NCBI RefSeq assembly: GCF_028595325.1
Contig: NZ_JAQQXR010000001.1
Location: 806,001 to 870,000, forward strand
Direction of reading: 5' to 3'
From: Janthinobacterium fluminis
GTDB taxonomy: Bacteria > Pseudomonadota > Gammaproteobacteria > Burkholderiales > Burkholderiaceae_D
DNA: 64,000 bases
Shown here: positions 7,343-15,664 of the stretch, piece after piece
Numbering within the stretch: the first letter of the stretch is position 1
Layout of the letters: each line of letters begins with the position of its first letter
The notes under the pieces: generated by a model
What the model was told of the DNA's origin: nothing
Databases searched by the model: none
The model's input: only the letters and a program-made list of their open reading frames with translations
Translations under genes and position numbers: made by a program

Positions 7343-8487
7343 GCGCCGTGCTGTTCGAGACGCTGGCCTGCGCCGGCGGCGCGACGCTGGGCGTCGCCAC
7401 GCTGAACGCCGAGAAGACGCTGAACGCGCTGTCGCATGAGATGATCGTGCTGCTGCACGCGCAATTGGCGGCGTGGCAGGCCGATCCGGCCGTCGCGCTG
7501 GTGGTGCTGCAAGCCGCCGGCGACAAGGCTTTCTGCGCCGGCGGCGATCTGCAGAACCTGTACGCCTCGATGCGCCAGCACCACGCGTCGGCGCGGCGCG
7601 GCGACGTCCTCGGCAACGACTACGCGCTGCGCTTCTTCAGCGACGAGTACCGGCTCGACTACCTGATCCACAGCTACGCCAAGCCCGTGCTGTGCTGGGG
7701 CCACGGGATAGTTATGGGCGGCGGCATCGGCCTGATGGCCGGCGCCAGCCACCGCGTCGTCACCGAGGGATCGCGGCTGGCGATGCCGGAAATCTCGGTC
7801 GGCCTGTACCCGGACGTCGGCGCCAGCTGGTTCCTGAACCGCATGCCGGGCCGGCTCGGCCTGTTCCTGGCGCTGACCGGCGCCGCCATCGACGCCAGCG
7901 ACGCCCGTTTCGTCAAACTGGCCGATTACCAACTGGCGCACGCGGCCAAGGCGGAGGTCATCGCGCAACTGCGGCGCCAGCCATGGAGCGGCCGCGCCGG
8001 GGACAACCACGCCCTGCTCGACGAGGTGCTGGCGCGGGCGCAGCACGCCGGCGAGGCGGCGGAGCCGGGGCCGCTGCGCCGGCATATCGACGCCATCGAC
8101 GCATGGTGCGCCGGTCCGCGCCTGGCGCCCATCGTCGCGCGCATCGGCGGCATCGACAGCGACGAGCGCTGGCTGCAAAAAGCCGTGGCGTCGCTGCGGC
8201 ACGGCTGTCCCGGCTCGGCCTGGCTGGCGCACGCCATGCAGGAGCGCGCCCGCCACTTGTCGCTATTCGAGGTGTTTCAGCTGGAACTGGGCGTGTCGCT
8301 GGCGTGTGCGGCGGGGCCGGATTTCGCCGAGGGCATCCGCGCGCTGCTGATCGAGAAGGATATGCGGCCGCGCTGGCAGCCGGCCAGCTTGGCGGAGATC
8401 GACGCGGAGTGGGGCGAACGTTTCTTCGTCCAGCCCTGGACGGCGCAAAACCATCCGCTGCAAGCTTCAGCGAACGCGTCTGTATAA
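7339..8487 (+). CDS. 3-hydroxyisobutyryl-CoA hydrolase (HIBCH-like)
   Basis: A 382-residue crotonase-superfamily thioesterase, about 120 residues longer than true hydratases, as expected for HIBCH. Visible motifs are 'AFCAGGDLQNLY' (64-75), 'GIVMGGGIGLMAGAS' (123-137) and 'MPEISVGLYPDVGASWFLNR' (149-168), which carries the Glu/Asp pair (Glu151, Asp159) typical of the hydrolase. It releases 3-hydroxyisobutyrate and CoA from 3-hydroxyisobutyryl-CoA. I chose the ATG at 7339 because it overlaps the hydratase stop as ATGA; an in-frame ATG at 7327 is possible. The later enzymes mmsA and mmsB are not in the window. Confidence 0.88.
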   Translation: MSAVLFETLACAGGATLGVATLNAEKTLNALSHEMIVLLHAQLAAWQADPAVALVVLQAAGDKAFCAGGDLQNLYASMRQHHASARRGDVLGNDYALRFFSDEYRLDYLIHSYAKPVLCWGHGIVMGGGIGLMAGASHRVVTEGSRLAMPEISVGLYPDVGASWFLNRMPGRLGLFLALTGAAIDASDARFVKLADYQLAHAAKAEVIAQLRRQPWSGRAGDNHALLDEVLARAQHAGEAAEPGPLRRHIDAIDAWCAGPRLAPIVARIGGIDSDERWLQKAVASLRHGCPGSAWLAHAMQERARHLSLFEVFQLELGVSLACAAGPDFAEGIRALLIEKDMRPRWQPASLAEIDAEWGERFFVQPWTAQNHPLQASANASV

Positions 8488-8510
8488 AAGCGGTGTTTTC
8501 CGCAGGGGAA

Positions 8511-8537
8511 CGGCCCGGCGCGCAGCGCGCCGGGCCG
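8511..8537. repeat. 12-bp perfect GC hairpin between convergent genes
   Basis: CGGCCCGGCGCG (8511-8522) and its exact complement (8526-8537) enclose a CAG loop. It sits between the convergent HIBCH-like gene and the small HHH-like gene, where a bidirectional terminator is expected. Neither side has a T-run, so terminator function is uncertain. Confidence 0.45.
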
Positions 8538-8557
8538 GCGTGCCGCGCGGACTGGCC

Positions 8558-8770
8558 TCAGGCTTCCGTATCGGCCAGGAACACGATGGCCCTGGCCCAT
8601 TTCGAGTATTTCAATTCTGCCAGGTCGCGCACGGTCTTGATGTTGAAGGCTTGCTTCAACAGTTCGGCGTCCTTGGCGCTCACGCCTTGCAGGGCATCGA
8701 CGGGGGCATCGGCGATTTCCTTGAGGGATTTGCCTTCATACGCCTTGTCTACTGCTTTATTGATATTCAT
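8558..8770 (-). CDS. Small HHH-like protein of unknown function
   Basis: A 70-residue protein with a good Shine-Dalgarno (GAGGAG upstream on the minus strand). The middle 'LQGVSAKDAELLKQAFNIKTVRDLAEL' pattern resembles a single helix-hairpin-helix motif of the kind found in DNA-binding or protein-interaction modules (a 'GVS..DAELLKQAFNI' turn followed by a helix). No enzyme motif, signal peptide or membrane segment is seen. Codon use matches its neighbours. The function is unknown. The upstream gap contains an FNR-type box that could act on it or on the divergent yidB-like gene. Confidence 0.7.
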   Translation of the reverse strand: MNINKAVDKAYEGKSLKEIADAPVDALQGVSAKDAELLKQAFNIKTVRDLAELKYSKWARAIVFLADTEA

Positions 8771-8814
8771 GCGTTGATACTCCTCAGTAAGTGTGAGATT
8801 TAATTCTACACTTG

Positions 8815-8828
8815 TTGATGTAAATCAA
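8815..8828. promoter_or_regulatory. FNR/Anr-type box
   Basis: The sequence TTGATGTAAATCAA matches the FNR consensus TTGAT-N4-ATCAA without a mismatch. A -10-like TACAAT lies at 8853-8858 on the plus strand. That places the box centre about 43 bp before the predicted start, close to the -41.5 position of class II activation. The plus-strand yidB-like gene is therefore the best candidate target. It is a sequence match only. Confidence 0.5.
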
Positions 8829-8946
8829 ACATTAAAATTCGCCGCCGTGCAGTACAATCGACACAGGCCGGTATGCCGAACTGTGCATTGCCAGCCGGGC
8901 CGCAGCGCATTGCTGCACTTCAGCGTGACGTTCTCAGGAGGCGATG

Positions 8947-9363
8947 ATGGGATTACTAGACCAGTTGGCGGGGCAGGCATTGGGGGCGCTGGGAGGGCAA
9001 CAGCAGGATGCGGCGCCGCAGGCGGATTTATTGAGCGGCGTGATGGGTTTGATCAACGGCGCCGGCGGCTTGCCCGCCTTGTTGCAAAAGTTCCAGGAGA
9101 GCGGGCTGGGTGACCAGGTAACTTCCTGGATCGGGCTTGGCGACAACCAGCCGGTGTCGGGCGAGCAGATCGCTTCGGCGCTGGGCGGCGACACGGTGGC
9201 GCAGCTTGCCCAGCAGGCAGGCGTGGCACCCGAACAGGCGTCGGCCGGCCTGGCGCAGTTGCTGCCGCAAATTATCGACAAGCTGACACCGCAGGGCGCC
9301 GTGCCGGACCAGGATTTGCTGCAGCAGGGCTTGAGTCTGTTGAAAGGCAAACTGTTCGGTTGA
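8947..9363 (+). CDS. YidB-like DUF937 protein
   Basis: A 138-residue protein of the YidB/DUF937 family: 'MGLLDQLAGQALGAL' at the N-terminus, a Gln/Gly-rich central part, 'SGEQIASALGGDTVAQLAQ' and a C-terminal 'LLPQIIDKLTPQGAVPD'. The molecular role of the family is unknown; YidB itself is cytoplasmic. The start at 8947 has AGGAGG (8936-8941) at 5-nt spacing, better than the adjacent ATG at 8944 with 2 nt. The gene stands alone, facing a LacI-type gene convergently. Confidence 0.82.
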   Translation: MGLLDQLAGQALGALGGQQQDAAPQADLLSGVMGLINGAGGLPALLQKFQESGLGDQVTSWIGLGDNQPVSGEQIASALGGDTVAQLAQQAGVAPEQASAGLAQLLPQIIDKLTPQGAVPDQDLLQQGLSLLKGKLFG

Positions 9364-9412
9364 CGCTTGCGCTTCCGCGCTTTCGCGCTTGCGCTTTCGC
9401 GCTTGCGCCTGC
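9363..9412. repeat. Short tandem GC repeat after the yidB-like gene
   Basis: A run built from a 14-nt unit GCGCTTGCGCTTTC occurs at 9385-9398 and 9399-9412 (two mismatches in the second), with a diverged copy at 9363-9376 and a partial unit between. It begins on the last base of the yidB-like stop codon and ends just before the lacI-type stop. It is probably slippage-prone filler. Confidence 0.5.
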
Positions 9413-9414
9413 GT

Positions 9415-10518
9415 TTATATGGTCAGCAGACCATGTTTGTTCAGCGCCAGGCGCAGCGCCAGGTCGCGGCTGTCTGGCGTGTCCAGGCGCGCCGTGGCCC
9501 CTTCGACCAACTGAGCGTTGAACAGCCGTTGCTGCGGCGCCGCGTCGCGGTTGTCGATCAGGCCGGAGAGCAGGTCGGCGGCCGCCTGCGCCATTTTCTG
9601 TATCGGTTGGCGCAGCGTCGTCAGCTTGTGGCTGAGCCAAGCCGACGCTTCGACGGCGTCGCAGCCGGCCACCGCCATCTTGCCGGGAATGTTGATGCCC
9701 AGTTCGTGGCGCGCCGTGTCGAGGCAGCCGATGGCCGCCACGTCCTTGCCGCAGATGACGGCGTCCGGCACGCGCCCGAGCTGGGCGATGATGGCGCGGA
9801 TGCCGTTGCCGCCACTGGCGTAGTCGCCGTGGCCGTCGACCACCGCGGGCACCGGCAGGCCCAGTTCGGCGATGCGCATGCGCGCGCCCAGCAGGCGCTG
9901 CTGCGCGTCGGCGCAGTCCTGCGGGCCGTCGATGAGGGCAAACTGGCGGTGCCCGGCCTCGGCCAGGCGCGACACCAGCAGGCGCGCCGCCGCGGCCTGG
10001 TCGCAGACGACGGCGTTGACGGCCGGCCCGTGCGCGCCGCGGTTGAACATGACCAGGGGCACGCGGCGGCGGGCGAATTGCGCCACCTGGCGCTCCGACA
10101 GGCTGGCGGCGGCGATGACGCCGTCGACCTGGTATTGCCAGACCTCGGACAGGATGGTGTCGAGTTCGTTCTCGCGCGTCGGCGTGAATAGCAGGGCGCG
10201 CTTGCCGCGCTGCGTGATTTGCCGGCTCAGCTCGGCCAGCGCCTCCGGTCCGGCCAGGCTGGAGATGATGACGCCGACCAGGTTCGAGCGCCGCGTGATC
10301 AGGCTGCGCGCGGCCGCGTTGGGGATGTAGTCGAGGCAGCGGGCCGCCTTCATGACGCGCTCATGGGTGGCTTTCGACACGCTGGCGCCCGGCTTGAAGC
10401 AGCGCGACACGGCCGACTGCGACACGCCGGCCAGCAGCGCCACGTCATAGGAGGTGACGCGGCGTTCGGGGCGTTTGGCGGCGGCGGGGGGCGCTGGGGT
10501 GGGTCTGGGTTTTCTCAT
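9415..10518 (-). CDS. LacI-family transcriptional regulator
   Basis: A 367-residue regulator. The N-terminal HTH 'VTSYDVALLAGVSQSAVSRC' (about residues 21-40) is a classic LacI headpiece, and 'ARSLITRRSNLVGVIISSL' marks the hinge and the start of the periplasmic-binding-protein-like sensor domain. It would bind an operator as a dimer and respond to a sugar or related metabolite. The start at 10518 (MRKPRP) is preferred; an in-frame ATG at 10542 would add 8 residues. No sugar transport or catabolic gene is adjacent, so the regulon is not visible from context. Confidence 0.88.
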   Translation of the reverse strand: MRKPRPTPAPPAAAKRPERRVTSYDVALLAGVSQSAVSRCFKPGASVSKATHERVMKAARCLDYIPNAAARSLITRRSNLVGVIISSLAGPEALAELSRQITQRGKRALLFTPTRENELDTILSEVWQYQVDGVIAAASLSERQVAQFARRRVPLVMFNRGAHGPAVNAVVCDQAAAARLLVSRLAEAGHRQFALIDGPQDCADAQQRLLGARMRIAELGLPVPAVVDGHGDYASGGNGIRAIIAQLGRVPDAVICGKDVAAIGCLDTARHELGINIPGKMAVAGCDAVEASAWLSHKLTTLRQPIQKMAQAAADLLSGLIDNRDAAPQQRLFNAQLVEGATARLDTPDSRDLALRLALNKHGLLTI

Positions 10519-10623
10519 TATTTCATTCCGGCAACTCACCATCAGTTACCCAGCATACCGCAAAAACTTACTTTAAAGCAAAAGAAACCGGCTCGGACAT
10601 GGCAAAAATAATACATCTATTTG

Positions 10624-11028
10624 TCATGCCGCCGGCGTGCCGACCAGGAGCGTCACGTCAAACCGCCGGGCCGGTGTAGTTGTTTTCGCAAATGGCCGCC
10701 GGTAGTGCAGCGTGAGGCCCATCCGGCCCTGGCCGATCGCCTCGAAATGCAGGACAAGGTTGCCGCCGCTGCCGGGCGCGCTGCCGGACGGTGTAAATTC
10801 CGCCTGGCCGCGGGACCGGAGAATGGTCTTGTCGACGACGCCGACCTGCCATTCGTAGCCGGTGCCCAGATTGCCGGGAAGGGAGATAGTCAGGGTGTCG
10901 CCGACGCACAGTTCGACTGTGCGGCCGGCGTCGGCCTCGGTGAGCAGCGTGACTGATTTCCCCGGCGGCTTGGCGGCGGCGCAGGCGCAGACGAGCAGCG
11001 CCAGCGCCAGCGGATACGGTATCGACAT
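10624..11028 (-). CDS. Chagasin-type cysteine protease inhibitor (I42 family)
   Basis: A 134-residue protein with a hydrophobic N-terminus ending in cysteines (residues 7-16), suggesting export and perhaps lipidation. The inhibitor loops are recognisable: 'GNLGTGYEW' (52-60) corresponds to the chagasin NPTTGY-type loop and 'HYRRPF' (108-113) to the RPW-type loop. Chagasins block papain-type C1 proteases. It lies 43 bp downstream of a C1 protease gene on the same strand, so the pair probably belongs together. The alternative ATG at 11043 adds five residues. Confidence 0.8.
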   Translation of the reverse strand: MSIPYPLALALLVCACAAAKPPGKSVTLLTEADAGRTVELCVGDTLTISLPGNLGTGYEWQVGVVDKTILRSRGQAEFTPSGSAPGSGGNLVLHFEAIGQGRMGLTLHYRRPFAKTTTPARRFDVTLLVGTPAA

Positions 11029-11071
11029 ACTCGCGTCCCCCATTTCTCCGTCGGCCGTATCAAACGCCGTA

Positions 11072-11986
11072 TTAGAGGCCGAATTGCTGCGAGTTGACCC
11101 ATTCGCTCTTGGTCAGCGTCCACCAATCGACGGCCAGGGCCTGCAACACATAGTCGTACGGCAGCCAGCCATAGCCGTCGATGCCCCAATCTTTTCCCCA
11201 AGAGTTACGGATCAAGAAAGCCCCCACGGTTTCCTTCGCCCCCGGCGCGTTGTTCTTGATGTACTTGGTGTCGTCATAGCCGACGGCAATGACGGCGTGC
11301 CCGCCAACAATGCGCTCGCCGTGCACGGGGAGGGGGATTTCGCCGGTTTCGCCGGCCTGGGTGTAGGAGCTGTAGACGCTGAAACCGAACATCGAGGGTA
11401 GGCCGGCGACCAGCCACTTCTTGATCGTGTTCAAGAGTTCATCCGGAGAGATCTCTGGCGTGTCGAGGCGATAATAGCTGATCGCCTGATAATTCTGCGC
11501 GTACGCGTAGCAAAAGCCGTTCGGCTCGGTATCGAATTCGGGCTTGTGGTCGGTATAGGCCCAGTATTGCTCCGGCGGACAGCCGAACAATGTCAATGCG
11601 GCCATCGTGGTGCGCAGATACGCGCCGGTGTCGCCCTTCAGGCCCAGCAGTTCGCGCGTGACTTTGTAGAGAAACAGGCGGGAGGCGCTCGCGTGCGTGC
11701 CGAAGGCGCGGTTCTGGAAATATTCGACGAGGCCCACGCCGGCTTGCGCGGTGCAGGAGCCGAGATGCTCCTGGTCGTAGACATCCGGGAAAAATTCGCG
11801 CAAGTCGGTGTTGACGGGCAGTGCCGCCGTACTGGCTTGCAGCACGCCCATTTTTTTCAGATCGCTTTTCACGGATGCCTGCCCGAGCATCTGCATTTGC
11901 GGCGTGATCTTATCGTTGTTTATCGTGTAGTCGCGGAAGTCGGGCTGGTCGCGCAGCCATCCCATGGCGAATGCGGTAGTCGGCAT
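11072..11986 (-). CDS. Papain-like C1 family cysteine protease
   Basis: A 304-residue C1-type peptidase. The N-terminal 'MGWLRDQPDFRDYTI' is typical of bacterial C1 members. The catalytic residues are visible: Cys78 in 'DQEHLGSCTAQ', His230 in 'VGGHAVIAVGYDD' and Asn261 in 'FLIRNSWGKDWG'. No signal peptide or long propeptide is apparent, so it is cytoplasmic or exported by another route. The ATG at 11986 follows an AAAGGAAC ribosome site, which decides the start; the open frame extends upstream to 12139 without family similarity. The inhibitor gene follows and an esterase gene precedes, all on the minus strand. Confidence 0.88.
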   Translation of the reverse strand: MPTTAFAMGWLRDQPDFRDYTINNDKITPQMQMLGQASVKSDLKKMGVLQASTAALPVNTDLREFFPDVYDQEHLGSCTAQAGVGLVEYFQNRAFGTHASASRLFLYKVTRELLGLKGDTGAYLRTTMAALTLFGCPPEQYWAYTDHKPEFDTEPNGFCYAYAQNYQAISYYRLDTPEISPDELLNTIKKWLVAGLPSMFGFSVYSSYTQAGETGEIPLPVHGERIVGGHAVIAVGYDDTKYIKNNAPGAKETVGAFLIRNSWGKDWGIDGYGWLPYDYVLQALAVDWWTLTKSEWVNSQQFGL

Positions 11987-12048
11987 AATTGTTCCTTTCG
12001 TGTCAGAGATGTTTCGGATCTTGTCTAGGCGCGATGCGCCCTTGCTTG

Positions 12049-13332
12049 TTACTGCTTGTCGATGCCAAGAAAGTTGGCAATGGCAAGGCTGGAGCAGATG
12101 CCCGCGTTGATCACGTAGGGCTGCACTTCTTTGCCGCACTGGGCGTCGCTTCCTCCCGGATTGACGGGTACGGCGTGTTTCATGTTATCGATCAGAAAGG
12201 TCTCGACCATGGGATGGCCGCTGCTATTGGAAAATATTTGATGGTGAATTAGCCGGGCATTATTACCTTGCAATACTTCCTCCTTTGCCGGCGTCTGTCC
12301 CGTGCCCAGCAGATCGGTCCATTGCTCCATGAGTTCGATTTCATCTTGCGGGTCAACCACATCATCGGCACTCCCATGCCAAATGGAGACGGGCGGGTAG
12401 GGGCCAGTGAAGTTCGAGGCGTGCCGCACCAAGTCGCCCCATTGCTTCGGCGACATGTTCTTCTTCTCCGTCGCCATTTTTCCGGGCGAGAGCGATAACT
12501 TTACGCCGCAGGGCAGCGCCTCATTTTGATTGCTCGCGCAACGAAACGGTATGCCCGCGACGATGCCCCCACCGGCAAACACTTCGGGATAGGTCGCCAG
12601 CATCACGGCTGTCATGGCCCCCCCGGCCGACAGTCCCGAGACATACACGCGCCGCGCATCGATATTCAGATCGTCTGTCATCTTCTCGATCATCTGGCGG
12701 ATGGACAGCGCCTCGCCTTTGCCGCGTTCGCTGTGATTGGGCTCGAACCATCTGAAACAGTTATTCTGATGCACGGTTTCCTGCGGCAGTAGCAGGGCGA
12801 AGTGAAACTTGTCGGCAAGCTGAATCCACCCTGTCTCGTCGTTGTAGGCCGAGGCGCTTTGGGTGCAGCCGTGCAAAGCGACGACCAGGGGGCGCGAGGC
12901 TCCCAAGTTCTGTGGCACGTATTTGAACATTTTCAGCGCGCCGGGATTCGTTCCGAAGTTCTTCACTTCAGTGAGCGACGGATCGACCACCTTTGGACAG
13001 ATGGGCAGCGAGGGAATCAGTACGCAAAAATTGCTTTGAATGGCCACCATCCCCGGGGGGGCGTCACGACGAATGTCAGCAGGTAGAGTGAAGGGGGAGC
13101 CTGGGCAGGACGCGATCTGTGGATAAAAAAGGCACCATTGATCGGAAATGAAATCGAGTCCTTTTGCGTGCGCGCGACGGATCGCCGCATCGCTGGGGGC
13201 GCCGTGGTAGGGGACGTCGGCCGCATGGGCCAGCTCCCAGTATAGCAGCGGTAACACGGCCAGAAACAGCATCGGCAGCAAATGCCGCCGCAGATTCAGC
13301 AGTATCCCGCGCAAGGTTCGTATCGGACTCAT
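12049..13332 (-). CDS. PHB depolymerase-family esterase with Cys-repeat N-terminus
   Basis: A 427-residue secreted or membrane-anchored hydrolase. A hydrophobic segment (about 18-36) ends in 'AHAAD', a plausible signal peptidase site. The alpha/beta-hydrolase core has 'VALHGCTQSA' (151-160), the nucleophile elbow 'GLSAGGAM' (Ser235), 'SADDVVDP' (321-328) and a His386 region 'MKHAVPV', matching the PHB depolymerase/feruloyl esterase family. Before the core, two C-x8-C-P units (Cys67-Cys76 and Cys103-Cys112) look like a duplicated small disulfide module. The substrate is unknown. It is 62 bp upstream of the C1 protease on the same strand, so the three genes may be one operon. Confidence 0.85.
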   Translation of the reverse strand: MSPIRTLRGILLNLRRHLLPMLFLAVLPLLYWELAHAADVPYHGAPSDAAIRRAHAKGLDFISDQWCLFYPQIASCPGSPFTLPADIRRDAPPGMVAIQSNFCVLIPSLPICPKVVDPSLTEVKNFGTNPGALKMFKYVPQNLGASRPLVVALHGCTQSASAYNDETGWIQLADKFHFALLLPQETVHQNNCFRWFEPNHSERGKGEALSIRQMIEKMTDDLNIDARRVYVSGLSAGGAMTAVMLATYPEVFAGGGIVAGIPFRCASNQNEALPCGVKLSLSPGKMATEKKNMSPKQWGDLVRHASNFTGPYPPVSIWHGSADDVVDPQDEIELMEQWTDLLGTGQTPAKEEVLQGNNARLIHHQIFSNSSGHPMVETFLIDNMKHAVPVNPGGSDAQCGKEVQPYVINAGICSSLAIANFLGIDKQ

Positions 13333-13446
13333 TCCACACCTCCTTAAAGAACGGCTCAGTTGAGCCGATGCGATAAGTTGGACATGAGCCCAGCAGCGGA
13401 GGTTCCTGCTTAAAAAATAGCTTAAATCGTTGACGTTTGGCGGAGA

Positions 13447-15456
13447 TCAGAGCGGGCTGCCGCAAGGCCCCTGGCCATACGGGCTCTGCTGGCCGGGCGG
13501 CGTCACGTGGCGGTTGCTGAAGTCCTTCGCCAGCGCAGGCAGCCACAGCGTCGAGCGGGCCAGCGCTTCCGTGCCGGCCACGCTGCCGCGCACCGTCAGT
13601 TCGACTTGCACCCATTGGCCGCGGTCGCGCGGGTAGTTCAAGGCGATCCGTGCCAGGCCCAGCGCGTCGGTCTTGCCGCTGCCGCTGACGGTGATCGGTA
13701 TGCCAGGGTCGAGCACGCCGTTGCCGTTCACATCGTAGGCGCCGTCATAGATGCCCTTGCGCACCAAGTCCTCGTTGGCGCAGATGTAATTGGGCCAGGC
13801 GATCACCCAACTGCCCGTGTCGGGGCTGTTGGCGCTGTCCGGCAGCCACTCAAAATAACCCTTGCGGTAGCGCGTCGGCCAGACCGCGGCGCTGACGCCG
13901 ACGTCGGCCACGCCGTTGCCGGCGCTGTCGGAGACGAGCACGGCGAACTCCTGCTGCAGCAGCGAGGGCGAGTATTCGATCACGCTGTTGCCGGTGCCGA
14001 ACTGGATCGACAGCGCCTTCCTGGCCACGCTCAGCAGCACCCGCGCGCTGGCGCCGGGGTTGCCCGCGCCCTGGATGTGCGCCTCGATCACGGCGCCGTC
14101 CTTGCCGCTGTCGGCCGGGCCGGCCACATAGCTGGCGCGCGCCGCGCCGTCGCTGCCGGTGACGTCGCTGGACGGTTGCGCCAGATAACCGCCGCTGGGG
14201 TCGGCCACGATGGTGTAGACGACGGTGGCGCCCTTGATCAGGTTGTTGGCGGCGGTGCCGTCGCGTACCACGGCCGTCAGTACGCTGCGCTCGGTCGTGG
14301 CGGCGCCGCTGTTGCTGCCGATGACGGCCGGCTCGGCCTGCAGCGTGACGGTGGCCGTCGGCGTCAGCGGCGCGACGAACTCGACGCGCGTCTGCGCGCT
14401 CGGGCCGCCGCTGATGCTGGCGTTCAGCGTGGCCACGCCGGAGTTGACGGAAGACAGGTAGTTGCGCGGCGCGTTGCCGTTGACGACGGCGACGGCGCCG
14501 GCCAGCGGCTGCAGGCAGGCGCTGTCCGCATACAGCCGGCCGCGCGAGGTGCTCAGGTTGAGCTGGCCGGACTGGCCCACGCCCAGCTTTTCATAGTGCA
14601 CGTCGACGGCTTGGCAGGCGCCGGTGGCCACTTCGGCCAGCACCTCGGCGCCGCCGGGGCCGACGCCGACGGCGGGGCTGATGCGCAGCTCGGTGCTTTC
14701 GACGCTGACGGCCATGGCCGCGCCGGTGCCCAGCGCCGTCACCGACACCGCCTCCGGCCCCAGGCGGCTGCCCAGCAGGCTGAGCAGGATGCGCCCCTGG
14801 GCGTCGCTGCTGGCCGGCCCGCCGCCCTTGACCGTCAGCGCATTGCCGTTTTTCGCGCTCAGGGTCAGCGGCGCGCCGGCGATGGGCCGCTTGGCCGAGT
14901 CGCGCAGCGTCACCGTCAGGTCGGCGCTGGCGCCCAGGCTGAGCACGGCCGGGCCGCTGATGGCGAGGCTGGTGCCGACCACCTCGACGGCGCCGCTGGC
15001 GCTTTTGGCGCCAACCTTGGCCAGCACGCTGATGCGCCGGTTCATATTCGAGCCGCCCGTGCCGAGCAGCACCTTGGCCTGGCCGTTCTTGTCCGTGACG
15101 GCCTCGGCGCCGGTGAGGATGCCGGAGTCGGCGCTGAAGGCGATGGCGGCGCCGGGCAGGGCGGCGCTGGCGCCGTTCTTCACCACGGCCGTCACGGTCA
15201 CCTCGCCGCCGGCCGAGGGCAATTCGGCGCTGCTGAAGAGCAGACTCAGCGAGGCCGCCTGCGCGGCCGGATCGCTCGGCGTCGTCGGCGTCGTCGGGGT
15301 GGTCGGGTTGCCGCCGCAACCGGCCGTGCTGGTCAGGGAGCAAGAGCTGCTCTGCTGCTCGGCGGAGCCGCCGCCGCAGGCGCACAGCGCCAGCGCCAGC
15401 GCCAGCACGGCCGCCGCGGCCCGTGCCGTCGTCGCTGAAGTGAGGTTCAAGGGCAT
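13447..15456 (-). CDS. Ig-like-domain surface lipoprotein
   Basis: A protein of about 669 residues. A signal sequence runs into 'ALALCACGGGSAEQ', a lipobox-like stretch suggesting lipidation at the second Cys. A Thr-Pro linker follows ('NPTTPTTPTTPSDP'). The rest is a series of bacterial Ig-like (Big_1/invasin-type) domains, recognisable from repeated 'VTAVVKNGASAALPGAAIAF' and 'TDKNGQAKVLL' patterns. Such proteins are usually outer-surface adhesins or structural lipoproteins. The near C-terminal 'YDVNGNGVLDPGI' resembles a Ca-binding DxNGNGxxD loop. The start could be 15456 or the in-frame ATG at 15483. Transcribed away from the Hsp70-like gene. Confidence 0.8.
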   Translation of the reverse strand: MPLNLTSATTARAAAAVLALALALCACGGGSAEQQSSSCSLTSTAGCGGNPTTPTTPTTPSDPAAQAASLSLLFSSAELPSAGGEVTVTAVVKNGASAALPGAAIAFSADSGILTGAEAVTDKNGQAKVLLGTGGSNMNRRISVLAKVGAKSASGAVEVVGTSLAISGPAVLSLGASADLTVTLRDSAKRPIAGAPLTLSAKNGNALTVKGGGPASSDAQGRILLSLLGSRLGPEAVSVTALGTGAAMAVSVESTELRISPAVGVGPGGAEVLAEVATGACQAVDVHYEKLGVGQSGQLNLSTSRGRLYADSACLQPLAGAVAVVNGNAPRNYLSSVNSGVATLNASISGGPSAQTRVEFVAPLTPTATVTLQAEPAVIGSNSGAATTERSVLTAVVRDGTAANNLIKGATVVYTIVADPSGGYLAQPSSDVTGSDGAARASYVAGPADSGKDGAVIEAHIQGAGNPGASARVLLSVARKALSIQFGTGNSVIEYSPSLLQQEFAVLVSDSAGNGVADVGVSAAVWPTRYRKGYFEWLPDSANSPDTGSWVIAWPNYICANEDLVRKGIYDGAYDVNGNGVLDPGIPITVSGSGKTDALGLARIALNYPRDRGQWVQVELTVRGSVAGTEALARSTLWLPALAKDFSNRHVTPPGQQSPYGQGPCGSPL

Positions 15457-15550
15457 CCCCCGGTTGAAATGGCGCGCCCGCATTGGCGCTCAGGCAATTT
15501 CCAAAGGGTATAGGCGGGCGCCGGGCAGGATTTTGATCGGGAGCAAGCTT

Positions 15551-15616
15551 CAAGCCGGGGACAGACCACGATTTCCAAGAAATATTTCTTGAAAATCGTG
15601 GTCTGTCCCCGGCTTG
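15551..15616. repeat. 66-bp near-perfect palindrome (repeat family A)
   Basis: The left half starting CAAGCCGGGGACAGACCACG is matched base for base by the right half ending at 15616, apart from one mismatch near the centre; the axis lies between 15583 and 15584. A 22-bp stretch of the right arm (15593-15614) recurs exactly at 52165-52186. It sits in the 208-bp gap between the divergent lipoprotein and Hsp70-like genes. It resembles a REP/BIME-type dispersed palindrome. Confidence 0.8.
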
Positions 15617-15664
15617 CGCAAACTTCTGGTAACATCACGCCCCTTTATTACGTGAAGGGTCGAC

